A DNA stretch of 12,732 nucleotides from DATBDM01 sp034664425 (lineage in GTDB: Bacteria; Actinomycetota; Thermoleophilia; Solirubrobacterales; Solirubrobacteraceae), in the NCBI GenBank assembly GCA_034664425.1, contig JAXDHR010000052.1:1-12732 (forward strand). The letters run 5' to 3'. Below the pieces are notes generated by a model, which searched no databases, was not told the DNA's origin, and saw nothing but the letters and a program-made list of their open reading frames with translations. The translations under genes were made by a program, and so were the position numbers. Of the stretch, positions 1-6,675 are shown in pieces (position 1 is the first letter of the stretch; every line of letters begins with the position of its first letter).

Positions 1-1382
1 AGGTCACGTCCAAGGACGTCAAGTATGGGCTCGAGCGAGGCTTCCTGAAGACGGTCAACGGCCCGTACGTCGGTATCTACATGGCGGACGTGATCGGTCT
101 GAAGGCCTACCAGGACGGCAAGGCGAAGGACATCTCGGGGCTCCAGACGCCCGACGATCACACCCTCGTCATCAAGCTCGCGCGCCCGCGCGCGGCGATC
201 GTCGCGGGCATGCTGTCGCTGCCGGCCTCCGCGCCGGTGCCCCAGAGCTACGCGGCGCCGTTCGACAAGCAACAGCCGTCGACCTATGGCCAGCATCAGG
301 TCGCCACCGGCCCGTACATGGTCAAGAACGATGCTTCGGGCAAGCTCACGGGCTACAAGCCGGCGAGCGAGATCCAGTTGGTGCGCAACCCGAACTGGGA
401 CGCGAGCACGGACTACAAGCCCGCCTACCTGAACTCGATCACGATCAAGGAAGGCGTCGATCCCGACGTCGGCGCCCGGCAGATCGTCGCCGGATCGCAC
501 ATGCTCTCGGGCGACTTCCAGCTCACGCCCGCCTCGCTCCAGCGCGTGGCGCGCACCGCGAGGAACCTGCTCGTCCTGACTCCCCCGACCGGCCGTTACC
601 GGTTCATCGCGCTCAACACCCGCGACAAGCCGTTCGACAACGTGAACGTGCGCCGCGCGATCGTCGCCGCGTTCGACCGCACCGCGCTGCGTCAGGCGTT
701 CGGCGGTCCCCTGGTCGGCGACATCCCCACCCACTACATCCCGCCGGGGCAGCCCGGCTTCGCACAGGCCGGGGGCGCCAAGGGCCCGGGCTTCGACTTC
801 ATGTCACACCCGTCGGGGGACATGACGCTCGCCATGCAGTACATGAAGAAGGCGGGCTATCCATCGGGCAAGTACACCGGGGGCAAGACGTTCACCGCCG
901 TCTCCGACAACGCGACCCAGCAGCTCAACGTGACCCAGGTCGCGGCGCAGCAGTTCGCGAAGCTCGGCTTCAAGGTGAGCATCAAGGGCGTCACGCGCGA
1001 CTCCATGTACACGAAGTTCTGCGACAACCCGTCCGCGGAGCCCGAGATCTGCCCGAGCGTCGGCTGGCTGAAGGACTTCGCGGACCCCGAGACGCTCCTG
1101 GGCCCGGTGTTCAACGGCAAGAACATCCTCACCACGGGCAACTCGAACTGGTCGCTCCTGAATGACCCGAAGGCGAATGCCCAGATGGACAAGGGCGAGG
1201 TCATCAACAGCCCAACCAAGCGCGCTCAGGCGTGGGGTCAGGTCGACAAGACCATCACGTCGCTGGCGCCGGGCATCCCGTGGCTATGGGACAAGCAGCC
1301 CATCCTCCATTCGAAGGACGTCAACGGGGTCGTCAACGTCGCCAACGCGTCGTGGGACCTGACCTCGACGTCGATCAAGTAG
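1..1382 (+). CDS. ABC transporter substrate-binding protein, family 5 (5'-truncated)
   Basis: Extracytoplasmic solute-binding component of an oligopeptide/dipeptide/nickel-type ABC importer (SBP family 5, DppA/OppA-like). The frame is open from base 3, before the first ATG at 81, so the start, signal peptide and lipobox lie outside the window; about 459 residues are visible of a usual 520-600. Family hallmarks seen are the PAYLNSITIK stretch, the RYRFIALNT segment followed by FDNVNVRRAIVAAFDR (the classic 'NVRRAI..A.DR' block), the PPGQPGF loop and GWLKDFADPETLLGPVFNG (the 'W..DYPDP' block). Two cysteines flank a short loop just before GWLKDF and could form a disulfide after export. The ligand cannot be told from sequence. 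Its permease and ATPase partners would be expected upstream, outside the window; the gene to its right is on the opposite strand. Its TAG stop lies 8 nt inside the end of that convergent methyltransferase gene. Confidence 0.93.
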   Translation, partial: VTSKDVKYGLERGFLKTVNGPYVGIYMADVIGLKAYQDGKAKDISGLQTPDDHTLVIKLARPRAAIVAGMLSLPASAPVPQSYAAPFDKQQPSTYGQHQVATGPYMVKNDASGKLTGYKPASEIQLVRNPNWDASTDYKPAYLNSITIKEGVDPDVGARQIVAGSHMLSGDFQLTPASLQRVARTARNLLVLTPPTGRYRFIALNTRDKPFDNVNVRRAIVAAFDRTALRQAFGGPLVGDIPTHYIPPGQPGFAQAGGAKGPGFDFMSHPSGDMTLAMQYMKKAGYPSGKYTGGKTFTAVSDNATQQLNVTQVAAQQFAKLGFKVSIKGVTRDSMYTKFCDNPSAEPEICPSVGWLKDFADPETLLGPVFNGKNILTTGNSNWSLLNDPKANAQMDKGEVINSPTKRAQAWGQVDKTITSLAPGIPWLWDKQPILHSKDVNGVVNVANASWDLTSTSIK

Positions 1383-2112
1383 TCCGGTCGGCGACGGTCC
1401 GGGGGCGCAGCTCGTGCAGCGCCACCGGACCGTCCTGCCGGTGGGTCCAGACGTGGAACGACGCGCGGGCGGCGGCGAGGAAGTCACGCGCCCCTGACCG
1501 GCGCGGATCGGCGAGGCGCACGCGCCCGCCCGGCGCGACCAGCCGCGGGGCGAGCCGCAGCAGCGCGTCGACGTTCGCGCGCGTGTAGAGCACGTCGGCG
1601 GCCAGCACGAGGTCCCAGGGCCCCCGCTCGGCGAGCGTCTCGCCATGCTGGGTCCAGTCGGCGTGGGCGACCGTGGCGTCGGCCTCGGAGAGCGCGAGCG
1701 CGTGCGCCGCGAAGGCGACGGCGTCGGTCGCGCCGTCGGTGGCGAGGACCTGCGCGCCGGCACGGGCGGCGACGATGCTCGGCGCGGCCAGCCCGCAGCC
1801 CAGCTCGATCACCCGGCTACCGGGCCGCGGCGGATCGTGCGCAAGCGCTTGGGCGAGCGCCAGGCCGCTCGGCCACGGGCGGGCCCAATACGGTACGGGC
1901 CGCCCGGCGCCGCCCTCCGCATGGCGCAGAGCCTCCCAGTCTGCGGGCACCGGCAGGAACAACGGCGCGGACGGCGCCGGCAGCTCGATGCGGCGGACGA
2001 CGAGGTCGAGCAGCGCGCGCGGGAGGCGATCGGGCGTCGTGCCGCGCAGCGTGGCGACCTGCTCGGCGAGCGAGGCTCGCAGCGCGATGAGGGCATCGGG
2101 CATCGTCTTCAT
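1375..2112 (-). CDS. class I SAM-dependent methyltransferase, METTL/methyltransferase-16-like
   Basis: Predicted cytoplasmic protein methyltransferase of about 245 residues. Family features in order: an N-terminal helical region; PYWARPWPSGLALA (residues ~74-87), typical of the METTL21/ETF-beta-lysine-methyltransferase-like group; motif I VIELGCG (101-107); an acidic motif II residue in ATDGA (124-128); ADW (141-143), and DVLY (163-166), the [D/E]xx[Y/F] signature of that group. Known members methylate lysines or the N-terminus of translation or metabolic proteins; the substrate here is unknown. I chose the ATG at 2112; the ATG nine bases further in (2103) is an alternative, and neither has a clear Shine-Dalgarno sequence. 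The frame stays open to 2208, but that would overlap the divergent DivIVA-domain gene. The 3' end overlaps the end of the convergent solute-binding gene by 8 nt. Confidence 0.85.
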   Translation of the reverse strand: MKTMPDALIALRASLAEQVATLRGTTPDRLPRALLDLVVRRIELPAPSAPLFLPVPADWEALRHAEGGAGRPVPYWARPWPSGLALAQALAHDPPRPGSRVIELGCGLAAPSIVAARAGAQVLATDGATDAVAFAAHALALSEADATVAHADWTQHGETLAERGPWDLVLAADVLYTRANVDALLRLAPRLVAPGGRVRLADPRRSGARDFLAAARASFHVWTHRQDGPVALHELRPRTVADRTT

Positions 2113-2155
2113 GGTGAGGCAGGAGTGATCGCGGCAGTCGGCGAACGGTCCTTCG

Positions 2156-2860
2156 ATGTCCTCGCGCGGGCGCTCGCTCTCCCTCTTCGTGGTCCAGCGG
2201 ACGTTCACGCTCGTGCGCCGCGGCTACGACCCGGCCGAGGTCGACCGGCACCTCGAGCTCGTGGCCGGCTGGTTCACGAGCACGGACGTCGGCCGCGAGC
2301 TGAGCCGCGGTCGCGCCGCCCTCGAGCAGCGCGAACGCGAGCTCGAGCAGTCGGTCCGCGGGGCGCAGCTCGAGGCCGACGCGACGCTCGAGGGCGCGCG
2401 TCTGCGCGCCGAGGCGCAGACGGCGGCTGCCGAGCGGGAGCGCGACGAGCTGATCGGTGCCGCGCGCACCGAGGCGGAGGCGGCGGTGGCCGCCGCGCGC
2501 GACGAGGCGGAGACCGCGCTGGCCGCCGCCCGCGAGCAGGCCGAGGCGATCGTCCGCGTCGCCCGCGAGGAGGTCGAGGGCGCGGTGCCGGCGGCGCGCG
2601 CCGAGGCGGACGCGATGCTGCGCGACGCGCGCACCGAGGCGGACGCGATCGTCGGCGACGCCCGCGCCGAGGCGGAGCGCGAGCTGGCTGGCGCCCAGCG
2701 CGCCGCCGAGCAGCTGATGGCTGCCGGCCGGGCGGACGCGGAGGCGTCGGCGGCGCGCCTGCGCGACGAGGCCGAGGCCGAGCTGCGCGTCTACGCCGAG
2801 CGCCGCAAGCGCGAGGCCGACCGCCTCGCCCAGGCCGCGCGCCGGCGCCACGAGCGCTGA
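2156..2860 (+). CDS. DivIVA-domain coiled-coil protein with hendecad repeats
   Basis: Probable cytoskeletal/polarity-type coiled-coil protein of 234 residues. Residues ~14-35 (VQRTFTLVRRGYDPAEVDRH) match the N-terminal DivIVA/GpsB lipid-binding motif, in which an aromatic/basic patch is followed by RGYDPxEVD. The remainder (~50-225) is a charged, Ala-rich helix without Gly/Pro breaks. From about residue 69 to 222 it runs as consecutive 11-residue units such as AARTEAEAAVA, AARDEAETALA, AAREQAEAIVR and DARTEADAIVG. This hendecad period predicts a right-handed or nearly straight coiled coil, as in ATP synthase b subunits. In Actinobacteria DivIVA-like proteins recruit wall-growth or division factors; whether this one does is inference. 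GC-rich third positions extend back to the ATG at 2156; GTG at 2189 is an alternative start. It is divergent from the methyltransferase (43 nt gap) and 63 nt upstream of the cyclic-di-GMP gene on the same strand. Confidence 0.85.
   Translation: MSSRGRSLSLFVVQRTFTLVRRGYDPAEVDRHLELVAGWFTSTDVGRELSRGRAALEQRERELEQSVRGAQLEADATLEGARLRAEAQTAAAERERDELIGAARTEAEAAVAAARDEAETALAAAREQAEAIVRVAREEVEGAVPAARAEADAMLRDARTEADAIVGDARAEAERELAGAQRAAEQLMAAGRADAEASAARLRDEAEAELRVYAERRKREADRLAQAARRRHER
2360..2821 (+). repeat. imperfect 33-nt (11-codon) tandem repeat inside the DivIVA-domain gene
   Basis: About fourteen consecutive 33-nt units encode the hendecad coiled coil. The best-matched block is residues 102-178, with the recurring pattern x-A-R-x-E-A-E/D-x-x-hydrophobic-x. 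The units are diverged in DNA, so this is an old internal duplication or selection for helix periodicity, not a fresh microsatellite. Confidence 0.7.
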
Positions 2861-2923
2861 GCCCTAGCGAACTCCCAGCGCCCGCACACGCGGCTCCCGG
2901 GGCGGGGGTCGACCGTAGGACGC

Positions 2924-4441
2924 ATGTCCACCCTCCGTTCACGCCGCTCCACCACGCGCCGCGCGCGCTCGTCCGCAGGAGCCGCCCGCCGGCCCGGCCT
3001 TGCCGTGGCCGCAATCGCCGCGATGGGCGACGGCGTGGCGGTCGTGCAGGACGGCCGCGTGGTCCTCGCGAACCGCCGCTTCCACGAGCTGGTCGGGACC
3101 GACCTGCCGAAGCCGCTCGCCGCCCTCGCGGCGCGCGGCGCCATCCGCGGCAGCGAGCGGATCGAGGCGGACGTCGCGCTGCTGCGGCCCGCGCGCGTCA
3201 TCGTCGAGGCCTGTCCGCTGTCGTCGGGCGCCGTCGCCGCGCTGCTGCGCGTGGGCGACGCGGCGAGCGCGCCCGCGGGCTCGGAGCTGGCCGCGCTCGC
3301 CGCCCAGGACCCGCTGACCGGTCTTCCCAATCGCCGCGCCTTCGTGCAGCGGCTCGGGGAGGAGGTCATGCGCGCGCACCGCCACCGGCGGCCGCTGAGC
3401 CTTGCGGCGCTCGACCTCGATCACTTCAAGCGCGTCAACGACGGTCACGGGCATCCGGCGGGCGATCGCGTGCTCGCCGAGACGGCGCGCCGGCTGGCGG
3501 CCGTCGCGCGGCCCGGCGACATGGTCGCGCGACTCGGCGGCGAGGAGTTCGCCTGGGTGCTGCCCGAGGCCGACGCCGACCAGGCGCTCGCCGCCACGGA
3601 CCGCGCCCGGGCCGCGCTCGCCGCCGAGCCGTTCCCCGAGGGGATCGCACTGACCGCCTCGGTCGGCCTCTGCCGGCTCGGCGACGCGCCCGACGCCGAC
3701 GGGCTCTACCGGCTCGCCGACCAGGCGCTCTACTGGGCCAAGGCCCACGGTCGCGACATGACGCTGGTGTGGACGCCTGAGGCGGCTGCCCGGCTGGCCG
3801 AGCCCGCTCGCGACTGGCCGGGGCTGCTCGACGCGGCGAGCGCGGTCGACGTCGCGCTCGGCGCGGGCCTCGCGCCTTCGCGCCGGCACGGGCCGCGCGT
3901 CGCCCACCTCGCCGCCGGTCTCGCCGCCCAGCTCGACTGGGACCCGCAGCGCCAGGCGCGGCTGCACCAGGCCGGTCGCGTCCACGATGCCGGCAAGGTC
4001 GCCCTGCCCGAATCGGTGCTCGCCCATTCCGGGCCGCTCAGCCCCACGCGCATGCGCCATGTGCGTCAGCACGCGGCGATCGGCGCCGCGATGGCGGGCG
4101 GCGTCCTCACGGCCGAGCAGGTCACCTGGATCGGCCAGCACCACGAGCGCTGGGACGGCACGGGGTACCCGCACGGGCTCCGCGGCGAGGCGATCGCCGA
4201 GGGCGCGCAGCTGCTCGGCCTGGCGGACGCCTTCGAGGCGATGACCAGCCGGCGGCCGTACCGCGCCGCGATGCGCCTCGACGAGGCGCTGGCCGAGGTC
4301 GACCGCTGTGCAGGCGCCGCGTTCCGTCCCGATGCCGGCGAGCTGGTCCGCTCCGCGCTCGCGTGGCTCGAGCTCTCGGAGCGCGCATCGGGCCGGACCG
4401 AGCCATCCCGGGACCTGACCCATCAGGAGCCCCGGCCATGA
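2924..4441 (+). CDS. PAS-like/GGDEF/HD-GYP cyclic-di-GMP turnover protein
   Basis: 505-residue protein with both synthetic and hydrolytic c-di-GMP modules. Residues ~1-25 are basic and low-complexity. Residues 30-110 look like a degenerate PAS sensor (GDGVAVVQDGRVVLANRRFHELVG). GGDEF domain ~125-283: DPLTGLPNRR, DLDHFKRVND (164-173), NDGHGHPAGD, active-site GGEEF (205-209), and an inhibitory I-site RPGD (196-199) exactly five residues before it; it ends with ADQALYWAKAHGRD. HD-GYP domain ~310-485: VHDAGK (HD at 354-355), HVRQHAAIG, HHERWDGTGYP (406-416), and LADAFEAMTSRRPYR. All core catalytic motifs are present in both domains, so it could make diguanylate (GTP to c-di-GMP) and hydrolyse it. 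Which activity dominates in vivo cannot be read from sequence. No membrane segment is seen, so it should be cytosolic. The ATG at 2924 has only a weak ribosome-binding site. It converges on the tryptophan dioxygenase gene, 33 nt away. Confidence 0.93.
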   Translation: MSTLRSRRSTTRRARSSAGAARRPGLAVAAIAAMGDGVAVVQDGRVVLANRRFHELVGTDLPKPLAALAARGAIRGSERIEADVALLRPARVIVEACPLSSGAVAALLRVGDAASAPAGSELAALAAQDPLTGLPNRRAFVQRLGEEVMRAHRHRRPLSLAALDLDHFKRVNDGHGHPAGDRVLAETARRLAAVARPGDMVARLGGEEFAWVLPEADADQALAATDRARAALAAEPFPEGIALTASVGLCRLGDAPDADGLYRLADQALYWAKAHGRDMTLVWTPEAAARLAEPARDWPGLLDAASAVDVALGAGLAPSRRHGPRVAHLAAGLAAQLDWDPQRQARLHQAGRVHDAGKVALPESVLAHSGPLSPTRMRHVRQHAAIGAAMAGGVLTAEQVTWIGQHHERWDGTGYPHGLRGEAIAEGAQLLGLADAFEAMTSRRPYRAAMRLDEALAEVDRCAGAAFRPDAGELVRSALAWLELSERASGRTEPSRDLTHQEPRP

Positions 4442-4474
4442 CCGCCGGCCGATTCGACTTCACCCGGGCAACCT

Positions 4475-5320
4475 CTACGGCGAGGCGCCGATCTCGGTTC
4501 GGACCGCGTAGAGCTCGGGGAAGAACGTCAGCTCGAGCGCCGCCTGCAGGAACGCGACACCGCTCGAGCCGCCCGTCCCCGGCTTGGAGCCGATCGTGCG
4601 CTCGACGGTCTTCAGGTGGCGGAAGCGCCAGAGCTGGAAGTTCTCCTCGAGGTCGACGAGCTCCTCGCAGGCCTCGTAGGCGGTCCAGTGATCGTGTGCT
4701 GACTCGTAGATGCGCCGGAAGACCGGCACGAGCTCCGGCGTGTAGGTGTGCGCGAGCGTGACGTCGCGCTCGAGCAGGGCGCGCGGGACGTCGTGGCCGT
4801 GGCGCGCGAGGTGGCGCAGGAACTCGTCGTACAGGCTCGGCCGCTCGAGCAGCCCGGCGAGCAACGCCTGTGCCGCCTCGTCGTGCCGGAAGACGTCGAG
4901 CATGGCCCGGTCCTTGTTGCCGAGCACGAACTCGACCGCTCGATACTGGAACGACTGGAAGCCCGACGACGGCCCGAGCCAGTTGCGGAACTCGACGTAC
5001 TCCGACGGCGTCAGGGTTGCGAGCACCGACCACTGCTCGGTCAGCGTGCGCTGGATGTGCTTGACGCGGGCGAGGCGCTTGAGCGCGGGGCGCAGCTCAT
5101 CGGCGGCCAAGCACGCGCGCGCGGACTCGAGCTCGTGCAGGGCGAGCTTGAGCCACAGCTCGGACGTCTGGTGCTGGATGATGAACAGCAGCTCGTCGTG
5201 ATGTTCCGGCTGCGAGAGCGGGTGCTGGGCGCCGAGCAGCTCGTCGAGGTGCAGGTAGTCGCCGTAGGACAGCCGGGCACGCAGGTCGGTCACGATGTCG
5301 TCGTCGAGCTCGCGCGCCAT
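4475..5320 (-). CDS. kynA: tryptophan 2,3-dioxygenase
   Basis: Heme enzyme (EC 1.13.11.11) converting L-tryptophan and O2 to N-formylkynurenine, the first step of the kynurenine pathway; cytosolic tetramer in known members. The 281 residues match the usual bacterial length. Diagnostic blocks: LSYGDYLHLDELLGAQHPLS (17-36), HDELLFIIQHQTSELWLKL (41-59) with the active-site His50, FRNWLGPSSGFQSFQYR (111-127) with substrate-binding Arg, WRFRHLKTVERTIG (231-244) with the proximal heme His235, GTGGSSGV (248-255), and FPELYAVRTEI near the C-terminus. I chose the ATG at 5320, which sits 6 nt after GGAGG; the GTG immediately before it (5323) is too close. The start overlaps the TGA of the preceding 50-codon gene, implying translational coupling. 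No kynureninase or formamidase gene is in the window. Confidence 0.97.
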   Translation of the reverse strand: MARELDDDIVTDLRARLSYGDYLHLDELLGAQHPLSQPEHHDELLFIIQHQTSELWLKLALHELESARACLAADELRPALKRLARVKHIQRTLTEQWSVLATLTPSEYVEFRNWLGPSSGFQSFQYRAVEFVLGNKDRAMLDVFRHDEAAQALLAGLLERPSLYDEFLRHLARHGHDVPRALLERDVTLAHTYTPELVPVFRRIYESAHDHWTAYEACEELVDLEENFQLWRFRHLKTVERTIGSKPGTGGSSGVAFLQAALELTFFPELYAVRTEIGASP

Positions 5321-5472
5321 CACGACCCTCCGCGCCGTTGGATCCTGCGCCGCTCGCTGCGCGCCTTGCGCTCGGCGCGCGACGGCTTCGGCCTGACGTC
5401 GGTGCCGCCCATGATCGACAGGACCGTCAGCTCCAATACGCTCGCCGCCGGCGCCCGGTCGCGCTCGCTCAT
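5320..5472 (-). CDS. 50-residue MGG-motif small protein (DUF1707/LiaF C-terminus-like)
   Basis: Small open frame between the S4 gene and kynA. It starts with ATG at 5472 and its TGA overlaps the kynA ATG. Third codon positions are almost all G or C, which argues for real coding. The core, LELTVLSIMGGTDVRPK (residues ~13-29), resembles the beta-strand 'V..vMGG.dv' repeat found in C-terminal parts of DUF1707/LiaF-like envelope-stress proteins. The rest is a basic tail (SRAERKARSERRRIQRR). No membrane segment and no DUF1707 N-terminal helix is present, so it is either a stand-alone small protein or the surviving tail of a once longer gene. It is separated from the S4 gene by 19 nt, suggesting one transcript. 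The family link is from motif resemblance only. No strong ribosome-binding site is visible. Confidence 0.6.
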   Translation of the reverse strand: MSERDRAPAASVLELTVLSIMGGTDVRPKPSRAERKARSERRRIQRRGGS

Positions 5473-5491
5473 CGACCGCAGGCTACTCGCG

Positions 5492-5887
5492 TCATCCCCG
5501 CCGCCGCGAGCCGGACGAGCGGTCGTAGCGGCGGCGGTCGCGCTTCGTCGGGCGCCCGGCGCCGCGCTCGACCGACGGCGGCTGCGCGAGCCGGCGCGCT
5601 TCTCGCTCGCGCTCGCGGGCGGCGATGCTCTCCGGCGTCTCGACGTAGAGCAGCGCGGCCTCGCTCGCCGGCCCGCGCCGCTCTGCCGTCGCGCGCACGT
5701 CGACGACACGTCGGATCGTCCCCGAGCGGACCTCGATGCGATCGCCCGAGCGCACGTCGCGGCTCGGCTTGACGGCGTGCCCGTTGACGTGGACGCGGCC
5801 GCCCTTGACCGCCTCGGCGGCGAGGGCACGGGTCTTGACGAGACGGGCCGCCCACAGCCACTTGTCGATCCGCACGGGCGCGTCCAC
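5492..5887 (-). CDS. RNA-binding S4-domain protein (Hsp15/HslR-like)
   Basis: 131-residue predicted RNA-binding protein. The S4 domain spans ~5-65: VRIDKWLWAARLVKTRALAA, GGRVHVNG (29-36) and VKPSRDVRSGDRIEV. It is followed by the family's conserved tail: RGPASEA, YVETPES, then a very basic end containing GRPTKRDRRRY. In E. coli, Hsp15 binds 50S subunits carrying stalled nascent chains; actinobacterial members are usually annotated only as S4-domain proteins. The start is assigned to GTG at 5887 (first residues VDAPVRIDKW); the GTG four codons later (5875) would also leave the domain intact. Neither has an obvious ribosome-binding site. It is the probable first gene of a three-gene unit with the 50-residue protein and kynA, and is divergent from the metallophosphoesterase-fold gene. 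Confidence 0.9.
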   Translation of the reverse strand: MDAPVRIDKWLWAARLVKTRALAAEAVKGGRVHVNGHAVKPSRDVRSGDRIEVRSGTIRRVVDVRATAERRGPASEAALLYVETPESIAAREREREARRLAQPPSVERGAGRPTKRDRRRYDRSSGSRRRG

Positions 5888-5920
5888 GGAGCGAATGCTC
5901 TCACGATGAGGTGCAGGGAC

Positions 5921-5948
5921 TTGCTCCCCGCGCGCAGGGTCGTAGTGT
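5921..5948 (+). promoter_or_regulatory. possible sigma-70-like promoter for the metallophosphoesterase-fold gene
   Basis: TTGCTC (5921-5926), a 16-nt spacer and TAGTGT (5943-5948) lie about 30 bases before the ATG at 5977, in the divergent gap with the S4 gene. The -10 fits TAnnnT; the -35 is a partial match. This is pattern reading only. Confidence 0.35.
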
Positions 5949-5962
5949 GCGGGGTGGTCGAC

Positions 5963-5971
5963 GGAGAGGAG
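5963..5971 (+). promoter_or_regulatory. Shine-Dalgarno sequence fixing the start at 5977
   Basis: GGAGAGGAG is followed 5 nt later by ATG at 5977. It decides against the upstream in-frame ATG at 5911, whose extra 22 residues are Arg/Gly-rich and unlike the family. Confidence 0.7.
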
Positions 5972-5976
5972 CAGCC

Positions 5977-6675
5977 ATGGTGAGGCGCGTGACCCGCATC
6001 CTGTGCGTGGCGGACCCGCGCGGATCGGCGCACGCGGTCGAGCACCTGCTCGCGGGCGCGCCGGACCTCGGGATCGGCGCGGTCGTGCTGATCGGCGACA
6101 TCGGCGGCGGCCCCGACCGCGCCGAGTCCTACCGCCGCGTGCTCTGTGCTCTGGCCACGGGCGACTGCCCCGCGTTCTGGGTGCCCGGACCCGGCGACGC
6201 GCCGGTGGCGGAGACGCTGCGCGAGGCGCATGCCGCCGAGGTCATGCTGCCGTCGCTGCGCTGCATCCATGCCACGGTCGCCTACGCCCCCGGCCCCGTG
6301 GTGTTCGCCGGCCTCGGGGGCGAGATCTCCGATGATCCCGGCGCCGACCGCGAGGAGGTCGACGGGCTGCGCTACCCACGCTGGGAGCCCGAGCACCGTC
6401 TGCGGCTGCTGCGCGACCTCAAGCCGCACGAGCTCGTGCTGGCGTTCGCCACGCCGCCCGCCCACAGGGGGCTCGGCGAGGGCGGCAGCGATGTCGTCGC
6501 CGAGATGATCGGGTCCTACGTGCCGCGGATCGCCGTCTGCGGCGGCCCGCGGGGATCGGCGACACTCGGGCGCAGCCTCGTCGTCGCACCGGGCAGCCTC
6601 GCCGACGGCCACTACGCGGTCGCCGACCTGCAGGCCCGCCGGGCAGAGCTGTCGCAGCTCGCGCTGCCGGCCTGA
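5977..6675 (+). CDS. metallophosphoesterase-fold protein lacking canonical metal ligands
   Basis: 232 residues with the layout of a calcineurin-like phosphoesterase. TRILCVADPRGSAHAVEHLL (6-25) corresponds to the 'DxHGN...' block, VVLIGDIGGG (37-45) to 'GD', VPGPGDAP (69-76) to 'GNHD', HELVLAFATPPAH (151-163) to the 'lL.H.PP' block, VCGGPRG (187-193) to 'GHTH', and VVAPGSLADGHYAVADL (202-218) to the closing 'NPGS..YAV.dl' strands. Yet DxH has become Asp-Pro-Arg (13-15), GNHD has become GPGD (71-74) and GHTH has become GGPRG (189-193). The fold looks retained while most binuclear-metal ligands are gone. I remember similar sequences in other Actinobacteria, so this is probably a conserved divergent subfamily, not a recent pseudogene. 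Function is unknown; nucleotide or ligand sensing is a guess. Its TGA stop directly abuts the stop of the MBL gene. Confidence 0.85.
   Translation: MVRRVTRILCVADPRGSAHAVEHLLAGAPDLGIGAVVLIGDIGGGPDRAESYRRVLCALATGDCPAFWVPGPGDAPVAETLREAHAAEVMLPSLRCIHATVAYAPGPVVFAGLGGEISDDPGADREEVDGLRYPRWEPEHRLRLLRDLKPHELVLAFATPPAHRGLGEGGSDVVAEMIGSYVPRIAVCGGPRGSATLGRSLVVAPGSLADGHYAVADLQARRAELSQLALPA

Noticed and set aside
2861..2923. Terminator or promoter between the DivIVA-domain and GGDEF genes
   Set aside because: Only a weak 5-bp CGCCC/GGGCG pairing and no -10/-35-like pair was found, so co-transcription cannot be excluded.
1645..3780. A 711-codon open frame on the plus strand
   Set aside because: It crosses the methyltransferase, DivIVA and GGDEF genes in another frame and encodes Arg/Ala/Gly-rich sequence without domains, as expected where stop codons are rare in high-GC DNA.
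4438..4480. ATGA overlap at the end of the GGDEF/HD-GYP gene suggesting a coupled downstream gene
   Set aside because: The frame starting there runs antisense through kynA with an Arg/Ser/Ala-rich product and no ribosome-binding site.
5320..6612. A 430-codon minus-strand frame covering the S4 gene and the metallophosphoesterase-fold gene
   Set aside because: Only its last 50 codons show real coding bias; upstream it is a shadow of the S4 gene in another frame and antisense to the gene at 5977-6675.
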